This document shows positions 5,958-13,289 of a DNA stretch of 39,585 bases, one piece after another; the first letter of the stretch is position 1, and every line of letters begins with the position of its first letter. Source of the DNA: an uncultured Oscillospiraceae bacterium (GTDB lineage Bacteria > Bacillota > Clostridia > Oscillospirales > Oscillospiraceae); assembly GCA_905234855.1 (NCBI GenBank), contig CAJOIU010000016.1:1-39585 (forward strand), in the 5' to 3' direction. The translations under genes were made by a program, and so were the position numbers. Below the pieces are notes generated by a model, which was not told where the DNA came from, did no database searches, and saw only the letters and a program-made list of their open reading frames with translations.

Positions 5958-6229
5958 AACCTATCACAGATGGATTTGACGGATTGAAACGCAGGAACAA
6001 ATATGGTATACTGAATTATCAGATGTGTTTAACTGCTTGTGTGTTTTGACTGCTTAGACGTGCATATCAAGGATTTATGGGATAGAAATGGAACACTTAT
6101 AAAAACCACACAATCGCAAAAACCGTGTAGCTGACAATTTGAACAGTTGTTCTGTGTATCATTCAAAGCGCATTTCTTCTCCGTCAATACATCAAATGTT
6201 GGTTTTCCCCCAAAAACCTTAAACAGTTG
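5958..6229. other. AT-rich geneless stretch
   Basis: About 270 bases with clearly lower GC than the neighbours. No ORF with a ribosome-binding site or recognisable family was found; a 74-codon minus-strand open frame at 6029-6253 has a Cys/Phe-rich composition, no ribosome-binding site and runs into the psuG terminator. It contains an apparently orphan promoter (5984-6012). It may be the remnant of a lost gene or encode a small RNA. Confidence 0.5.
5984..6012 (+). promoter_or_regulatory. Orphan promoter with extended -10
   Basis: TTGAAA (5984-5989), 17-bp spacer, TATACT (6007-6012), preceded by TGG for an extended -10 element. It points rightward into a stretch with no plausible coding sequence on that strand before the convergent psuG. 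Confidence 0.6.
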
Positions 6230-6265
6230 AAAAAATCGGCGTGACCAAATCATGGTCGCGCCGAT
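6230..6265 (-). terminator. Intrinsic terminator after psuG
   Basis: Arms 6235-6247 and 6253-6265 form a 13-bp stem with one mismatch (G-T type) and a 5-nt loop. On the minus strand it is followed by a T-run (A-run at 6230-6235 on the plus strand). Confidence 0.85.
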
Positions 6266-6278
6266 GCGTTATTCCTCG

Positions 6279-7196
6279 TTATCGCAGCGCGGACAGCGCC
6301 GCGGCGGTTTTGGCCGCCAGCGCGGCATTATTGAGAACGAGCTTTATATTCGCCTCGAGGCTGTCTCCGCCGGTGAGCTCCTTCACCCGCGCGAGCAGGA
6401 AGGGCGTCACCTTCTTGCCCTTCACTCCCTGCGCCGCGCTCTCGGCCACGGCTTGGTCGATGGCGGCGTTTATGACGTCCGCCGGCATGGAGTATTCCTC
6501 CGGGATGGGATTGCCGCACAGCAGGCCGCCCTTGTAGCCGAGACCCCGCTCCGCCGCGAACACCGCCGCCAGCTCCTCCGGCGTATCGGCGCGGAAATCG
6601 ACGCCGAACCCGCTCCGGCGCGTATAGAAGGCGGGCAGCTCATCCGTGCCGTAGCCGCAGACGGGAACCCCCTTCGTTTCGAGGTATTCGAGCGTCAACC
6701 CCAGATCGAGGATGGATTTCGCCCCCGCGCAGATCACCAGCACCGGCGTCTGCGCCAGCTCTTCGAGGTCGGCGGAGATATCCATGGTCGTCTCCGCGCC
6801 GCGGTGCACACCGCCGATGCCGCCGGTGGCGAATACCTCGATCCCCGCCAACGACGCCACGATCATGGTAGAGGCGACGGTGGTGGCGCCGTCCATGCCC
6901 CGGGCGCAAAGCATGGGCAGATCCCGGCGGCTGGCCTTGGGGATCTCCTGCCCCCTCCGGGCGAGGTATTCGATCTCATCGTGCGAAAGTCCCGCCTTCA
7001 GACGGCCGCCGATCACGGCGATCGTCGCAGGCACCGCGCCGTTGTCGCGGATGGTCTGTTCTACGGCAAACGCCGTCTCCGCGTTCTGCGGCCACGGCAT
7101 CCCATGGGAAATGATGGTGCTCTCCAGCGCCACGACGGGCTTTCCCTCCGCCAGCGCCGCAGCCACCTCGGGCTGTATGTCCAAATAACGATTCAT
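6279..7196 (-). CDS. psuG: Pseudouridine-5'-phosphate glycosidase
   Basis: A 305-residue protein that matches PsuG along its length: VVALESTIISHGMPWPQN (22-39), IAVIGGRLKAGLS, a TTVASTMIVASLAGIEVFATGGIGGVHRG core, SADLEELAQTPVLVICAGAKSILD, and NPIPEEYSMP near the C-terminus. PsuG is a Mn-dependent cytoplasmic enzyme that reversibly cleaves the C-C glycosidic bond of pseudouridine 5'-phosphate to uracil and ribose 5-phosphate, recycling pseudouridine from RNA turnover. The usual partner kinase PsuK is not adjacent. A CGGAGG lies 11 bases before the ATG, slightly far. It follows the DUF1294 gene by 30 bases on the same strand and may share its transcript. Confidence 0.95.
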   Translation of the reverse strand: MNRYLDIQPEVAAALAEGKPVVALESTIISHGMPWPQNAETAFAVEQTIRDNGAVPATIAVIGGRLKAGLSHDEIEYLARRGQEIPKASRRDLPMLCARGMDGATTVASTMIVASLAGIEVFATGGIGGVHRGAETTMDISADLEELAQTPVLVICAGAKSILDLGLTLEYLETKGVPVCGYGTDELPAFYTRRSGFGVDFRADTPEELAAVFAAERGLGYKGGLLCGNPIPEEYSMPADVINAAIDQAVAESAAQGVKGKKVTPFLLARVKELTGGDSLEANIKLVLNNAALAAKTAAALSALR

Positions 7197-7226
7197 GCTT
7201 GACGCGCCTCCGTAATCTCGATAAAA

Positions 7227-7508
7227 TCAATGTGATACGACGTAGAACAGCAGCAGGAAAAACGCCGCCTGCATCGCAAGGATCACCGGGATGCCCACGG
7301 TGAATTTCGACTTATGGGTCTTATGCCGGAAGAGGTACATCCCCGCGAGGCAGCCGATGCCGCCGCCGATCACCGCGGTGACGAGCAGTGTCGATTCCGA
7401 AATGCGCCATGCGCCGCGCTTGGCTCGGCGCTTATCGACGCCCATCAGAACAAAGCCCGCAAGATTGATCAGCTCCAGATAGACCAATAGAATATAATAG
7501 CTTTCCAT
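7227..7508 (-). CDS. DUF1294 small membrane protein
   Basis: A 93-residue protein beginning MESYYILLVY. It has an N-terminal hydrophobic helix (about 5-23), the DUF1294 motif MGVDKRRAKRGAWRISE (22-38), a second hydrophobic segment with GGGIGCLAGMYLFRHKTHK (48-66), and a third C-terminal helix (about 72-92). This arrangement is the signature of DUF1294, whose function is unknown. The frame stays open upstream as an antisense shadow of alaX, but the start at 7508 is set by family length and by the promoter: the -10 box ends only 7 bases before the ATG and there is no ribosome-binding site, implying a leaderless transcript. Confidence 0.9.
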   Translation of the reverse strand: MESYYILLVYLELINLAGFVLMGVDKRRAKRGAWRISESTLLVTAVIGGGIGCLAGMYLFRHKTHKSKFTVGIPVILAMQAAFFLLLFYVVSH

Positions 7509-7515
7509 ACGCCAA

Positions 7516-7544
7516 AGTATACACTTTTTCCAAAGCGAGGTCAA
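7516..7544 (-). promoter_or_regulatory. Promoter of the DUF1294-psuG unit (leaderless)
   Basis: On the minus strand: TTGACC (7544-7539), 17-bp spacer, TATACT (7521-7516). Predicted transcription start is at about 7509, one base before the ATG at 7508. Confidence 0.75.
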
Positions 7545-7547
7545 CCG

Positions 7548-8690
7548 ATGGATACCGTAAAGCTCTACTATGAAAACGCCTACACCCGCGCCTTCGAGGC
7601 GGCAGTCCTCGCCTGCGAGGAGGCAAAAAACGGCTGGCACGTCATCCTCGACCGCACGGCCTTTTTCCCGGAGGGCGGCGGTCAGACCGCCGATACCGGC
7701 ATGCTGGGCGGCGTTCGGGTGCTGGACGCCCACGAGAAGGGCGGCGTCGTTTATCATCTCACCGACGCGCCCCTGCCCGTTGGACAGACGGTCACAGGAG
7801 AGATCGACTGGGCGGATCGGTTCCGCAAGATGCAGAACCACACCGGGGAGCATATCGTCTCCGGCGTCATCCATTCGCGGTTCGGCTACGACAACGTGGG
7901 CTTTCATCTCGGTGCGGACGGCTGCACCATCGACCTGAGCGGCGAACTGACCCGGGAGCAGCTCGATGCGATCGAGGATGCGGCGAACACCGCGGTATGG
8001 GCAAACCTCCCCGTCACGGCGCGCTTTCCCTCGCCGGAGGAGCTGTCCGTCATGGACTACCGCAGCAAGCTCGATCTCACGGAAAACGTCCGCATCGTCA
8101 CGGTGGAGGGGATCGACCGCTGCGCCTGCTGCGCGCCGCATGTTTCCCGCACGGGCGAGATCGGCGTCATCAAGCTGCTGGACGCCATGCGCCACCGGGG
8201 CGGCGTGCGCATCTGGATCAAATGCGGCTTCGACGCGCTGCGGGACTATCGCGCCCGCTATGCCGCCTCCGCGGCTGTCTCCGCGCTGCTGAACGTGCCG
8301 CAGGCGGAGATCGTGAGCGGAACGGAGCACCTCATCGCCCAGCGGGACGCGCTGAAATTTGACCTGATCGCCCATCAGCGCCGGGCGCTGGAGGCGCAGG
8401 CCGCCGCTCTTGAGCCCACCGAGGGGAATCTCCTCCTGTTCGCGGACGCGGACGACGCTGGCATGCGCATCCTCGCGAACGCGGGCATGGAAAAATGCGG
8501 CGGCGTGTGCGCCGTGTTCTCCGGGGAGGACGGCGCCTATCGCTTCGTGATGGCGAGCCGCACCCGGGATATGCGCGCCTTCGCCAAGGAGATCCGTGAG
8601 CCGCTGTCCGCCCGCGGCGGCGGACAGGAACGCATGATCTCCGGCCGCTGCGCCGCGGCAAGGAAATTGCTTGAAGCCTATTTCCGATGA
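7548..8690 (+). CDS. AlaX-type alanyl-tRNA editing protein (long form with DHHA1-like C-terminus)
   Basis: A 380-residue stand-alone relative of the AlaRS editing domain. Residues 35-50 (DRTAFFPEGGGQTADT) and the zinc motif HTGEH (His98, His102) with CACCAPH (Cys194, His198) are the AlaX/AlaRS-ThrRS editing signature. The C-terminal third (about 240-380), with GNLLLFADADDAGMRILAN and SARGGGQERMISGR, is a DHHA1-like domain. Such proteins hydrolyse Ser- or Gly-mischarged tRNA-Ala in trans. It diverges from the DUF1294 gene, with overlapping control regions; GAGG at 7537-7540 precedes the ATG. A TATAAT at 7493-7498 could serve as its -10, but no good -35 is seen. Confidence 0.9.
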   Translation: MDTVKLYYENAYTRAFEAAVLACEEAKNGWHVILDRTAFFPEGGGQTADTGMLGGVRVLDAHEKGGVVYHLTDAPLPVGQTVTGEIDWADRFRKMQNHTGEHIVSGVIHSRFGYDNVGFHLGADGCTIDLSGELTREQLDAIEDAANTAVWANLPVTARFPSPEELSVMDYRSKLDLTENVRIVTVEGIDRCACCAPHVSRTGEIGVIKLLDAMRHRGGVRIWIKCGFDALRDYRARYAASAAVSALLNVPQAEIVSGTEHLIAQRDALKFDLIAHQRRALEAQAAALEPTEGNLLLFADADDAGMRILANAGMEKCGGVCAVFSGEDGAYRFVMASRTRDMRAFAKEIREPLSARGGGQERMISGRCAAARKLLEAYFR

Positions 8691-8697
8691 TCAAGAA

Positions 8698-8732
8698 AAA
8701 TGGATCGCCGGGAGCTGAACGCTCCCGGCGAT
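8698..8732. terminator. Shared terminator between alaX and the convergent SDR gene
   Basis: ATCGCCGGGAGC (8704-8715) pairs perfectly with GCTCCCGGCGAT (8721-8732), 5-nt loop. A good T-run (CCATTTTTCTT) follows on the minus strand; the plus-strand tail is weaker. Confidence 0.85.
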
Positions 8733-8750
8733 GCCATATTTGATGCCGTA

Positions 8751-9530
8751 TCAGTAGCCGACGATGGACGCGCCGCCGTCGATGACCATGACCTGCCCGG
8801 TGGTATTGCCGGAAAGCTCCGAGCAAAGGAACACTGCGGCGGAGGCGATCTCATAGGGCGTATTCATCACGCGGCCGGTGGGGACAAAATTATGGACGGG
8901 AGGCGGATTGCCGCCGGGGCCCTCCGGCATGGCAGATACGCCGGTGCCGAAGGACGCCGTGCCGCCCGGGGCGATGGCATTGACCCGGACGCCCCGATGT
9001 CCCCATTCGGAGGCCGCCTGCATCGTAATGGCCAGCACAGCGCCCTTGCTGGCGCTGTAGGAAGCGGAGCACATGGGAGGCACCATGCCGCGCATGCCCG
9101 CCATGGAGGCGATGTTCAGGATCGCGCCGCCACGATCCTTCATGCTCTGCTTCACGACCTGCTGCATCATGAAGAAGGTGCCCTTGGCGTTCGTCGCCTG
9201 CACCCGATCCCATTCCGCCGGGGTCAGCTCCAGCGCGTCGCCGCCGGTCATAACGCCCGCGGCTTGGATCAGAACGTCGATCTCCCCCAGCTCGGCGCGG
9301 ATGCGCTCCACCACCGCGGGGATTTCCTCCGCCGAGGAGATATCCAGCGCATAGGGATGCACCTGCCCCTTGTCCTTCAGCATTTCCGCCGCCTTGCGGA
9401 TCTTTTCCTCGCCGCGGCCGATCATGGCTACCACCGCGCCGGAGGATGCCAGCGTCTCGGCGCACGCAAAGCCGATCCCGCTGCCCGCGCCGGTCACAAC
9501 GGCTACCTTGCCGGTAAAATCAATCTTCAT
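8751..9530 (-). CDS. Short-chain dehydrogenase/reductase of unknown substrate
   Basis: A 259-residue classical SDR: TGAGSGIG at 13-20, GRG at 38-40 after beta-2, QAAG at 89-92, catalytic Asn114, Ser142, Tyr158 and Lys162 (YSASK), RVNAIAPGG near 180, and a DGG C-terminal motif. Proteins of this kind are usually annotated as 3-oxoacyl-ACP reductase (FabG)-like or gluconate 5-dehydrogenase-like. The loop after Pro187 (GTASFGTGVSAMPEGPGGNPPP) is unusually long and Gly/Pro-rich and probably shapes a specific substrate pocket. AAGGAGAAG precedes the ATG. It stands alone between a lipoprotein gene and a terminator, so context gives no substrate. Confidence 0.85.
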   Translation of the reverse strand: MKIDFTGKVAVVTGAGSGIGFACAETLASSGAVVAMIGRGEEKIRKAAEMLKDKGQVHPYALDISSAEEIPAVVERIRAELGEIDVLIQAAGVMTGGDALELTPAEWDRVQATNAKGTFFMMQQVVKQSMKDRGGAILNIASMAGMRGMVPPMCSASYSASKGAVLAITMQAASEWGHRGVRVNAIAPGGTASFGTGVSAMPEGPGGNPPPVHNFVPTGRVMNTPYEIASAAVFLCSELSGNTTGQVMVIDGGASIVGY

Positions 9531-9592
9531 ACGCTTCTCCTTTTCCAGTCAAATATCTTTTCCGGGGATCCCGGATGGATTCGGATAGGAAA

Positions 9593-10909
9593 TCAGTCGG
9601 CCGTCGCCTCTTCAATGGCGGCGGTGTTGTTGCCCTCAGCGGCAAGCTCCGTGATCGTCTGCCGCAGGGCGGCCATATCGCCGCTGTCACAGATATAATG
9701 GATGCCCACGACCTGCTGGATCGCGTCGCCGGTGAAATAGAAGATGGGGCCGGAGAGATCAGAGAGGGTGACCGAGATCGTGATCTTGTCCCCCGTGGGC
9801 TCGGCGACCGTTTCGCTGCTCACTTGGATGGCGGCCACCTGCCGGATGAACCGCATGGCCAGATCCCCGTCCAGCGTGAGATAGCCGCTCTCCTCGCCGA
9901 TGGTGTATTCCACGAAAATGCCCGCCACGGTGAGATCCGTCCGCTCGCCGTTTGCGACCTGCACGGTGGTCTGGATATCGTCCCGCAGGCCGCCGATGCT
10001 GCCGCCCTCGAATTTTCCGTTGTTGTTGGCGGCCATGATCTGCACGTCCCACAGCGCGTCGATTCCGGAAAGCCAGTAATACACCGTGCCGAAGTCGGGC
10101 GCGGCCGTCACCGCAAGACAGCGCTGGGCAAAGGAGAACGTATAATACGTCCCGTCCGCCATGGTGAAGATATAATCCCGCACGTCGGTGAGGTCAATGT
10201 TCTGGTCGGGGAAGTTTTCCACCACCGTCACCGTCGCCCCGGACAGCGCCGCAAACGCCTGCCGCACAACGGCGGGATCGTCGCTCGTCACCGTTGCGCC
10301 GCTGCCCAGCCGATAGCCGACGGAAACCGGCGTATTCTGCTCGAACCCGTCCGCAAAGGCGCGCACGCCGTCGTCAAAATAGAGATCGAACAGATCGAAG
10401 GAGCTGCTGTAGGCCGGGAACTCGATCTCCCACAGCGCGTCGCCGCCCTCCACGGCATAATTGCCGGTATAGGTGCTGAGCACCCGGGAGCCGTCCGCCA
10501 AGCGGCCAAAGGTGAAATAGTATTCGTCGCCGTCCGCCATGGTGAGGACATATTCCCCGCCGGAGGCCGCCTGCTCGGGAGACGGCGCCGTGACCGTCAT
10601 GCTCCGCAGCGCGTCGCAGGCAGCGATGATGGAGGCGCGGTCAAAGACATACGCCCGGCAGCCGCGGGTACCGTCCGACGCCTCGCTCTGGTAGCTCAGC
10701 GCCACGGGGGTATCGGTATAGTAGCTGCCGCCGAAGTCCTCCCAGCCGAGATAGGTCAGCAGCGGCGCGGCCTGAAACACATCCTCCGCCGACTCCTCCG
10801 CGCCGGGACGCACCAGCTCCGTCCCCGGCATAAGACTGACGTAATCGCCGCAGGCGCACAAAGCCCCCAGCAGCGCGAGCGCCAGTATCAGCGTGCATAG
10901 CTTTTTCAT
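9593..10909 (-). CDS. Predicted lipoprotein with an internally duplicated domain
   Basis: A 438-residue protein of unknown function. The N-terminus MKKLCTLILALALLGALCAC is a lipoprotein signal, with Cys20 the likely lipidated residue (lipobox LCAC). The rest is acidic and beta-rich, suited to the outer face of the membrane. Two copies of one domain are visible. Residues 91-164 (AALRSMTVT-type strand, YVLTMADGDEYYFTFG, ...GGDALWEIEF) and 212-291 (FAALSGATVTV, YIFTMADGTYYTFSF, ...SGIDALWDVQI) match in order and spacing. A looser third unit may follow at about 355-420. I do not recognise the family. It has its own strong promoter upstream at 10951-10979. Confidence 0.8.
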   Translation of the reverse strand: MKKLCTLILALALLGALCACGDYVSLMPGTELVRPGAEESAEDVFQAAPLLTYLGWEDFGGSYYTDTPVALSYQSEASDGTRGCRAYVFDRASIIAACDALRSMTVTAPSPEQAASGGEYVLTMADGDEYYFTFGRLADGSRVLSTYTGNYAVEGGDALWEIEFPAYSSSFDLFDLYFDDGVRAFADGFEQNTPVSVGYRLGSGATVTSDDPAVVRQAFAALSGATVTVVENFPDQNIDLTDVRDYIFTMADGTYYTFSFAQRCLAVTAAPDFGTVYYWLSGIDALWDVQIMAANNNGKFEGGSIGGLRDDIQTTVQVANGERTDLTVAGIFVEYTIGEESGYLTLDGDLAMRFIRQVAAIQVSSETVAEPTGDKITISVTLSDLSGPIFYFTGDAIQQVVGIHYICDSGDMAALRQTITELAAEGNNTAAIEEATAD

Positions 10910-10950
10910 ATCGTTCTCCCTTCCTATGAGGGGTTTTGTCGTTCCGTATC

Positions 10951-10979
10951 AGTATAGCACAGCGCGGCGCGTTTGTAAA
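10951..10979 (-). promoter_or_regulatory. Promoter of the lipoprotein gene
   Basis: On the minus strand: TTTACA (10979-10974), 17-bp spacer, TATACT (10956-10951), preceded by TGC for an extended -10. Confidence 0.75.
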
Positions 10980-10989
10980 ACCGCGGGCG

Positions 10990-11023
10990 AAAAAACAAAA
11001 ACCGTCCGGCAGAATGCCGGACG
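10990..11023 (-). terminator. Intrinsic terminator after rpsT
   Basis: CGTCCGGCA (11003-11011) and TGCCGGACG (11015-11023) form a 9-bp stem with a GAA loop. The minus-strand tail is GTTTTTGTTTTTT. Confidence 0.9.
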
Positions 11024-11036
11024 ATCTCGGTTTTTC

Positions 11037-11303
11037 TCACTCAGCCATGGCGTTGATCTTCTTGGCCATCGCGGATTTCTTGTGCGCCGCGTTATTCTTA
11101 TGAATAAGGCCCTTTGACGCCGCCTTGTCGACGGACTTCACGGCAGCTTTATAGGTCTCAGCAGCCTTCGCGCCGTCGCCGGCCTCAACCGCCGCGTCGA
11201 ATTTCTTGATCTCCGTCTTCAGAGCGGATTTCGCAGCCCGGTTGCGGGCGTTCGCCGCTTTCTGCAGCTGATCTCTCTTTGCCGAGGACTTGATATTCGG
11301 CAT
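11037..11303 (-). CDS. rpsT: 30S ribosomal protein S20
   Basis: 88 residues starting MPNIKSSAKR, the standard S20 opening, followed by the basic, Ala/Lys-rich helices with NxxxKSALKT, KAASKGLIHKNNAAHKKSAMAKKIN and a short tail. The frame is open farther upstream, but the start at 11303 is fixed by the family and by GGGAGGTG about 10 bases before it. S20 binds 16S rRNA early in small-subunit assembly and is usually monocistronic. Here it has its own TATAAT promoter and terminator. Convention and position next to gpr agree with many Clostridia. Confidence 0.97.
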   Translation of the reverse strand: MPNIKSSAKRDQLQKAANARNRAAKSALKTEIKKFDAAVEAGDGAKAAETYKAAVKSVDKAASKGLIHKNNAAHKKSAMAKKINAMAE

Positions 11304-11352
11304 TTCCTTGCACCTCCCTAATAAAGTCTGAACATGATGTCCGCAGATGCGA

Positions 11353-11381
11353 ATTATATCAAGCTTTTCCGAAAAATGCAA
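11353..11381 (-). promoter_or_regulatory. rpsT promoter
   Basis: On the minus strand: TTGCAT (11381-11376), 17-bp spacer, TATAAT (11358-11353). The 5' leader before rpsT is about 45-50 nt. Confidence 0.75.
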
Positions 11382-11437
11382 GTATTTTTTTTAATTCTCT
11401 GCAAAATGTACAAAATAAACTGCGAGGAGATGATCGT

Positions 11438-12253
11438 ATGCTCGGTTTTCGCACCGATCTGGCCGCGGAGGAACTTCCGCAGGGCGGCGGCGAGCTTCCC
11501 GGCGTCACCAGCCGGAGCTATGACAGGGATGGCTTTCATGTGACCGACGTGGAGGTTCTCAACACACAGGGCAGCAATGCGTTATGTAAACCAATCGGAA
11601 GGTATATCACTATGGATATGGAGACGTTCTTCCGCCGGGAGGAGGATTCCTTTGCCCATGCGGCGGCGCTGCTGGCAGACTGTATCCGCCGGCTGCTGCC
11701 TCTGCGGGAGCGTGACAGTATCCTTGTGGCCGGGCTGGGAAACCCCGATATCACCCCGGACGCCATTGGCCCGGAGGCAGCCTCTCTTACGCTTGCCACC
11801 CGCCATTTGAAGGTACAGATGCCGGAGGAATTTTCCGCGTTCCGTCCCGTCAGCGTCTGTCAGACCGGCGTTTTGGGGACGACCGGCATGGAGAGCTCTG
11901 AGATCATTCGCGCTGTCAGCGGCGCGGTAGCGCCGGACGCTATCGTGGTGATCGACGCTCTGGCCGCCCGATCCAGCGACAAGCTCTGCCGCACCGTGCA
12001 GCTGACCGACAGCGGCATCGTCCCCGGCTCCGGGGTGGGCAATGACCGCGCGGAATTATCACGTCGGGTGCTGGGCTTACCTGTGACGGCCATCGGCGTT
12101 CCCACCGTTGTGGACGCCGGGGACGGCCTCATCGTCACCCCCCGCGAAATCGACAAATATGTGCGGGACGCCGGGAAGCTCATTGCCTACGCTCTCAACC
12201 TCGCGCTGCACCCGGCTTTGACGCTTTCCGATGTGGATATGTTTGTCGGATGA
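11438..12253 (+). CDS. gpr: GPR germination protease (spore-specific endopeptidase)
   Basis: A 271-residue protein of the GPR family. It starts MLGFRTDLAAEE (the RTDLA propeptide motif), then TDVEVLN, a VAGLGNPDITPDAIGPEA core (96-113), TGVLGTTGMESSEII, VVIDALAARS, and GSGVGNDRAELSRRVLGLPVTAIGVPTVVDA. GPR is synthesised as a zymogen in the forespore under sigma-G and degrades small acid-soluble spore proteins during germination. B. subtilis GPR is longer (about 370); this shorter form is common in Clostridia. GAGGAG precedes the ATG. It shows that the organism is, or recently was, an endospore former. Confidence 0.95.
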   Translation: MLGFRTDLAAEELPQGGGELPGVTSRSYDRDGFHVTDVEVLNTQGSNALCKPIGRYITMDMETFFRREEDSFAHAAALLADCIRRLLPLRERDSILVAGLGNPDITPDAIGPEAASLTLATRHLKVQMPEEFSAFRPVSVCQTGVLGTTGMESSEIIRAVSGAVAPDAIVVIDALAARSSDKLCRTVQLTDSGIVPGSGVGNDRAELSRRVLGLPVTAIGVPTVVDAGDGLIVTPREIDKYVRDAGKLIAYALNLALHPALTLSDVDMFVG

Positions 12254-12254
12254 A

Positions 12255-12270
12255 CGTTTCACGTGAAACA
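12255..12270. promoter_or_regulatory. parS site 1 (one mismatch)
   Basis: CGTTTCACGTGAAACA matches the bacterial parS consensus TGTTTCACGTGAAACA at 15 of 16 positions. It lies immediately after the gpr stop and 240 bases upstream of parA. Confidence 0.92.
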
Positions 12271-12451
12271 TTTCGGAGCGGAAAGAAACCGAGCTCAAAC
12301 GGCGAATCGTTCCGAAAGCGTACCGTGCGCAAAGCGTCTTGATCCTCAAAAACAGTAATTATTGCTGATCGAGCAATGTTTTGCACCCGGCACTCTTTCG
12401 TGGCTTTCGAAAACACAATGATTCTTTTCCGCTCTTTATGCCGATGACCCG

Positions 12452-12479
12452 TTGAAATTCAGAACAAATCTGTTATAAT
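12452..12479 (+). promoter_or_regulatory. parA promoter
   Basis: TTGAAA (12452-12457), 16-bp spacer, TATAAT (12474-12479). Predicted start near 12486, which puts the ATG at 12488 at the very 5' end of the RNA and leaves the ribosome-binding site for 12509 in the leader. Confidence 0.75.
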
Positions 12480-12508
12480 AGGATGCAATGTTCAAAAGGA
12501 GGCGCGTC

Positions 12509-13276
12509 ATGGGTCGCATCATTTCCTTTGCCAACCAAAAAGGCGGCGTAGGCAAAACGTCCACCTGCGTGAATCTTTGCGCCGCCGTCAAAATCAAACG
12601 TCGGAACATCCTTCTTATCGATGCCGACCCGCAGGGCAACGCCACCACAGGCATGGGGGTAGACAAGCATACGACGCCCTCCCTGTATGATGTGCTGATT
12701 CGCGGCGTTCCCGCGGAGGAGGCCATCGTAGAGACGCCTTACGGCGATGTGATCCCCACGAATATCAACCTCTCCGGCGCTACGGTAGAGCTGGTGGACG
12801 CGCCCGAACGCGAGCAGGTGCTGAAAAAAGCGCTCGAGCCGCTGCGGGATCGGTATGAATACATATTCATCGACTGCCCTCCGTCTCTCGGACTGCTGAC
12901 GCTGAACGCGCTTGTGGCATCGGATGCGATCATCATTCCCGTACAGTGCGAATATTACGCCATGGAGGGACTGGCCGACCTCGTCACTTCCATGCGACTT
13001 ACGAAAAAACGGTTCAATCCCGATTTGGAGATCGAGGGGATCCTCCTCACGATGTATGACCGGCGGCTGTCCTTTTCCACGCAGGTAGCGCTGGAGATCC
13101 GCAAATACTTCGGCAAAGCGGTCTTCTCCACCGTTGTTCCGCGAAACGTACGGATCGCGGAGGCGCCCAGTCACGGGATGCCTATCAGCGCCTACAGCCG
13201 GATGTCGAGAGGCGCTACCGCTTATGACTGTCTGGCCATAGAGTTTTTCCGACACAACCACACGATGAGCATATAA
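12509..13276 (+). CDS. parA: Chromosome-partitioning ATPase ParA/Soj
   Basis: A 255-residue ParA-type ATPase: deviant Walker A KGGVGKTS (11-18), LLIDADPQGNAT (35-46), IDCPPSLGLLTLNAL (switch/Walker B), and QCEYYAMEGLADL. It binds DNA nonspecifically as an ATP dimer and with ParB moves parS-marked origin DNA; in Firmicutes Soj also modulates DnaA. The frame is open from 12488, but AAGGAGG at 12496-12502 selects the ATG at 12509, which gives the usual MGRIISFANQKGG N-terminus. parB follows after 13 bases. Confidence 0.96.
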   Translation: MGRIISFANQKGGVGKTSTCVNLCAAVKIKRRNILLIDADPQGNATTGMGVDKHTTPSLYDVLIRGVPAEEAIVETPYGDVIPTNINLSGATVELVDAPEREQVLKKALEPLRDRYEYIFIDCPPSLGLLTLNALVASDAIIIPVQCEYYAMEGLADLVTSMRLTKKRFNPDLEIEGILLTMYDRRLSFSTQVALEIRKYFGKAVFSTVVPRNVRIAEAPSHGMPISAYSRMSRGATAYDCLAIEFFRHNHTMSI

Positions 13277-13289
13277 CACGGAGGTATTC

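Noticed and set aside
5976-6012. TTGACG as the -35 for the TATACT at 6007
   Set aside because: The spacer would be 25 bp. TTGAAA at 5984-5989 gives a 17-bp spacer and is the better partner.
6029-6253. 74-codon minus-strand open frame in the AT-rich gap (Cys- and Phe-rich)
   Set aside because: No ribosome-binding site and no family resemblance. It lies beyond the psuG terminator on the same strand and begins within the terminator stem.
12255-12270. GTTTCACGTGAAAC inverted repeats as terminators
   Set aside because: They are exact or near-exact parS sites next to parAB, with no T-run. The real terminator after serS is a separate stem.
12488-12508. Upstream ATG start for parA
   Set aside because: It lies at the predicted transcript 5' end. 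AAGGAGG at 12496-12502 clearly serves the ATG at 12509, which gives the standard ParA N-terminus.
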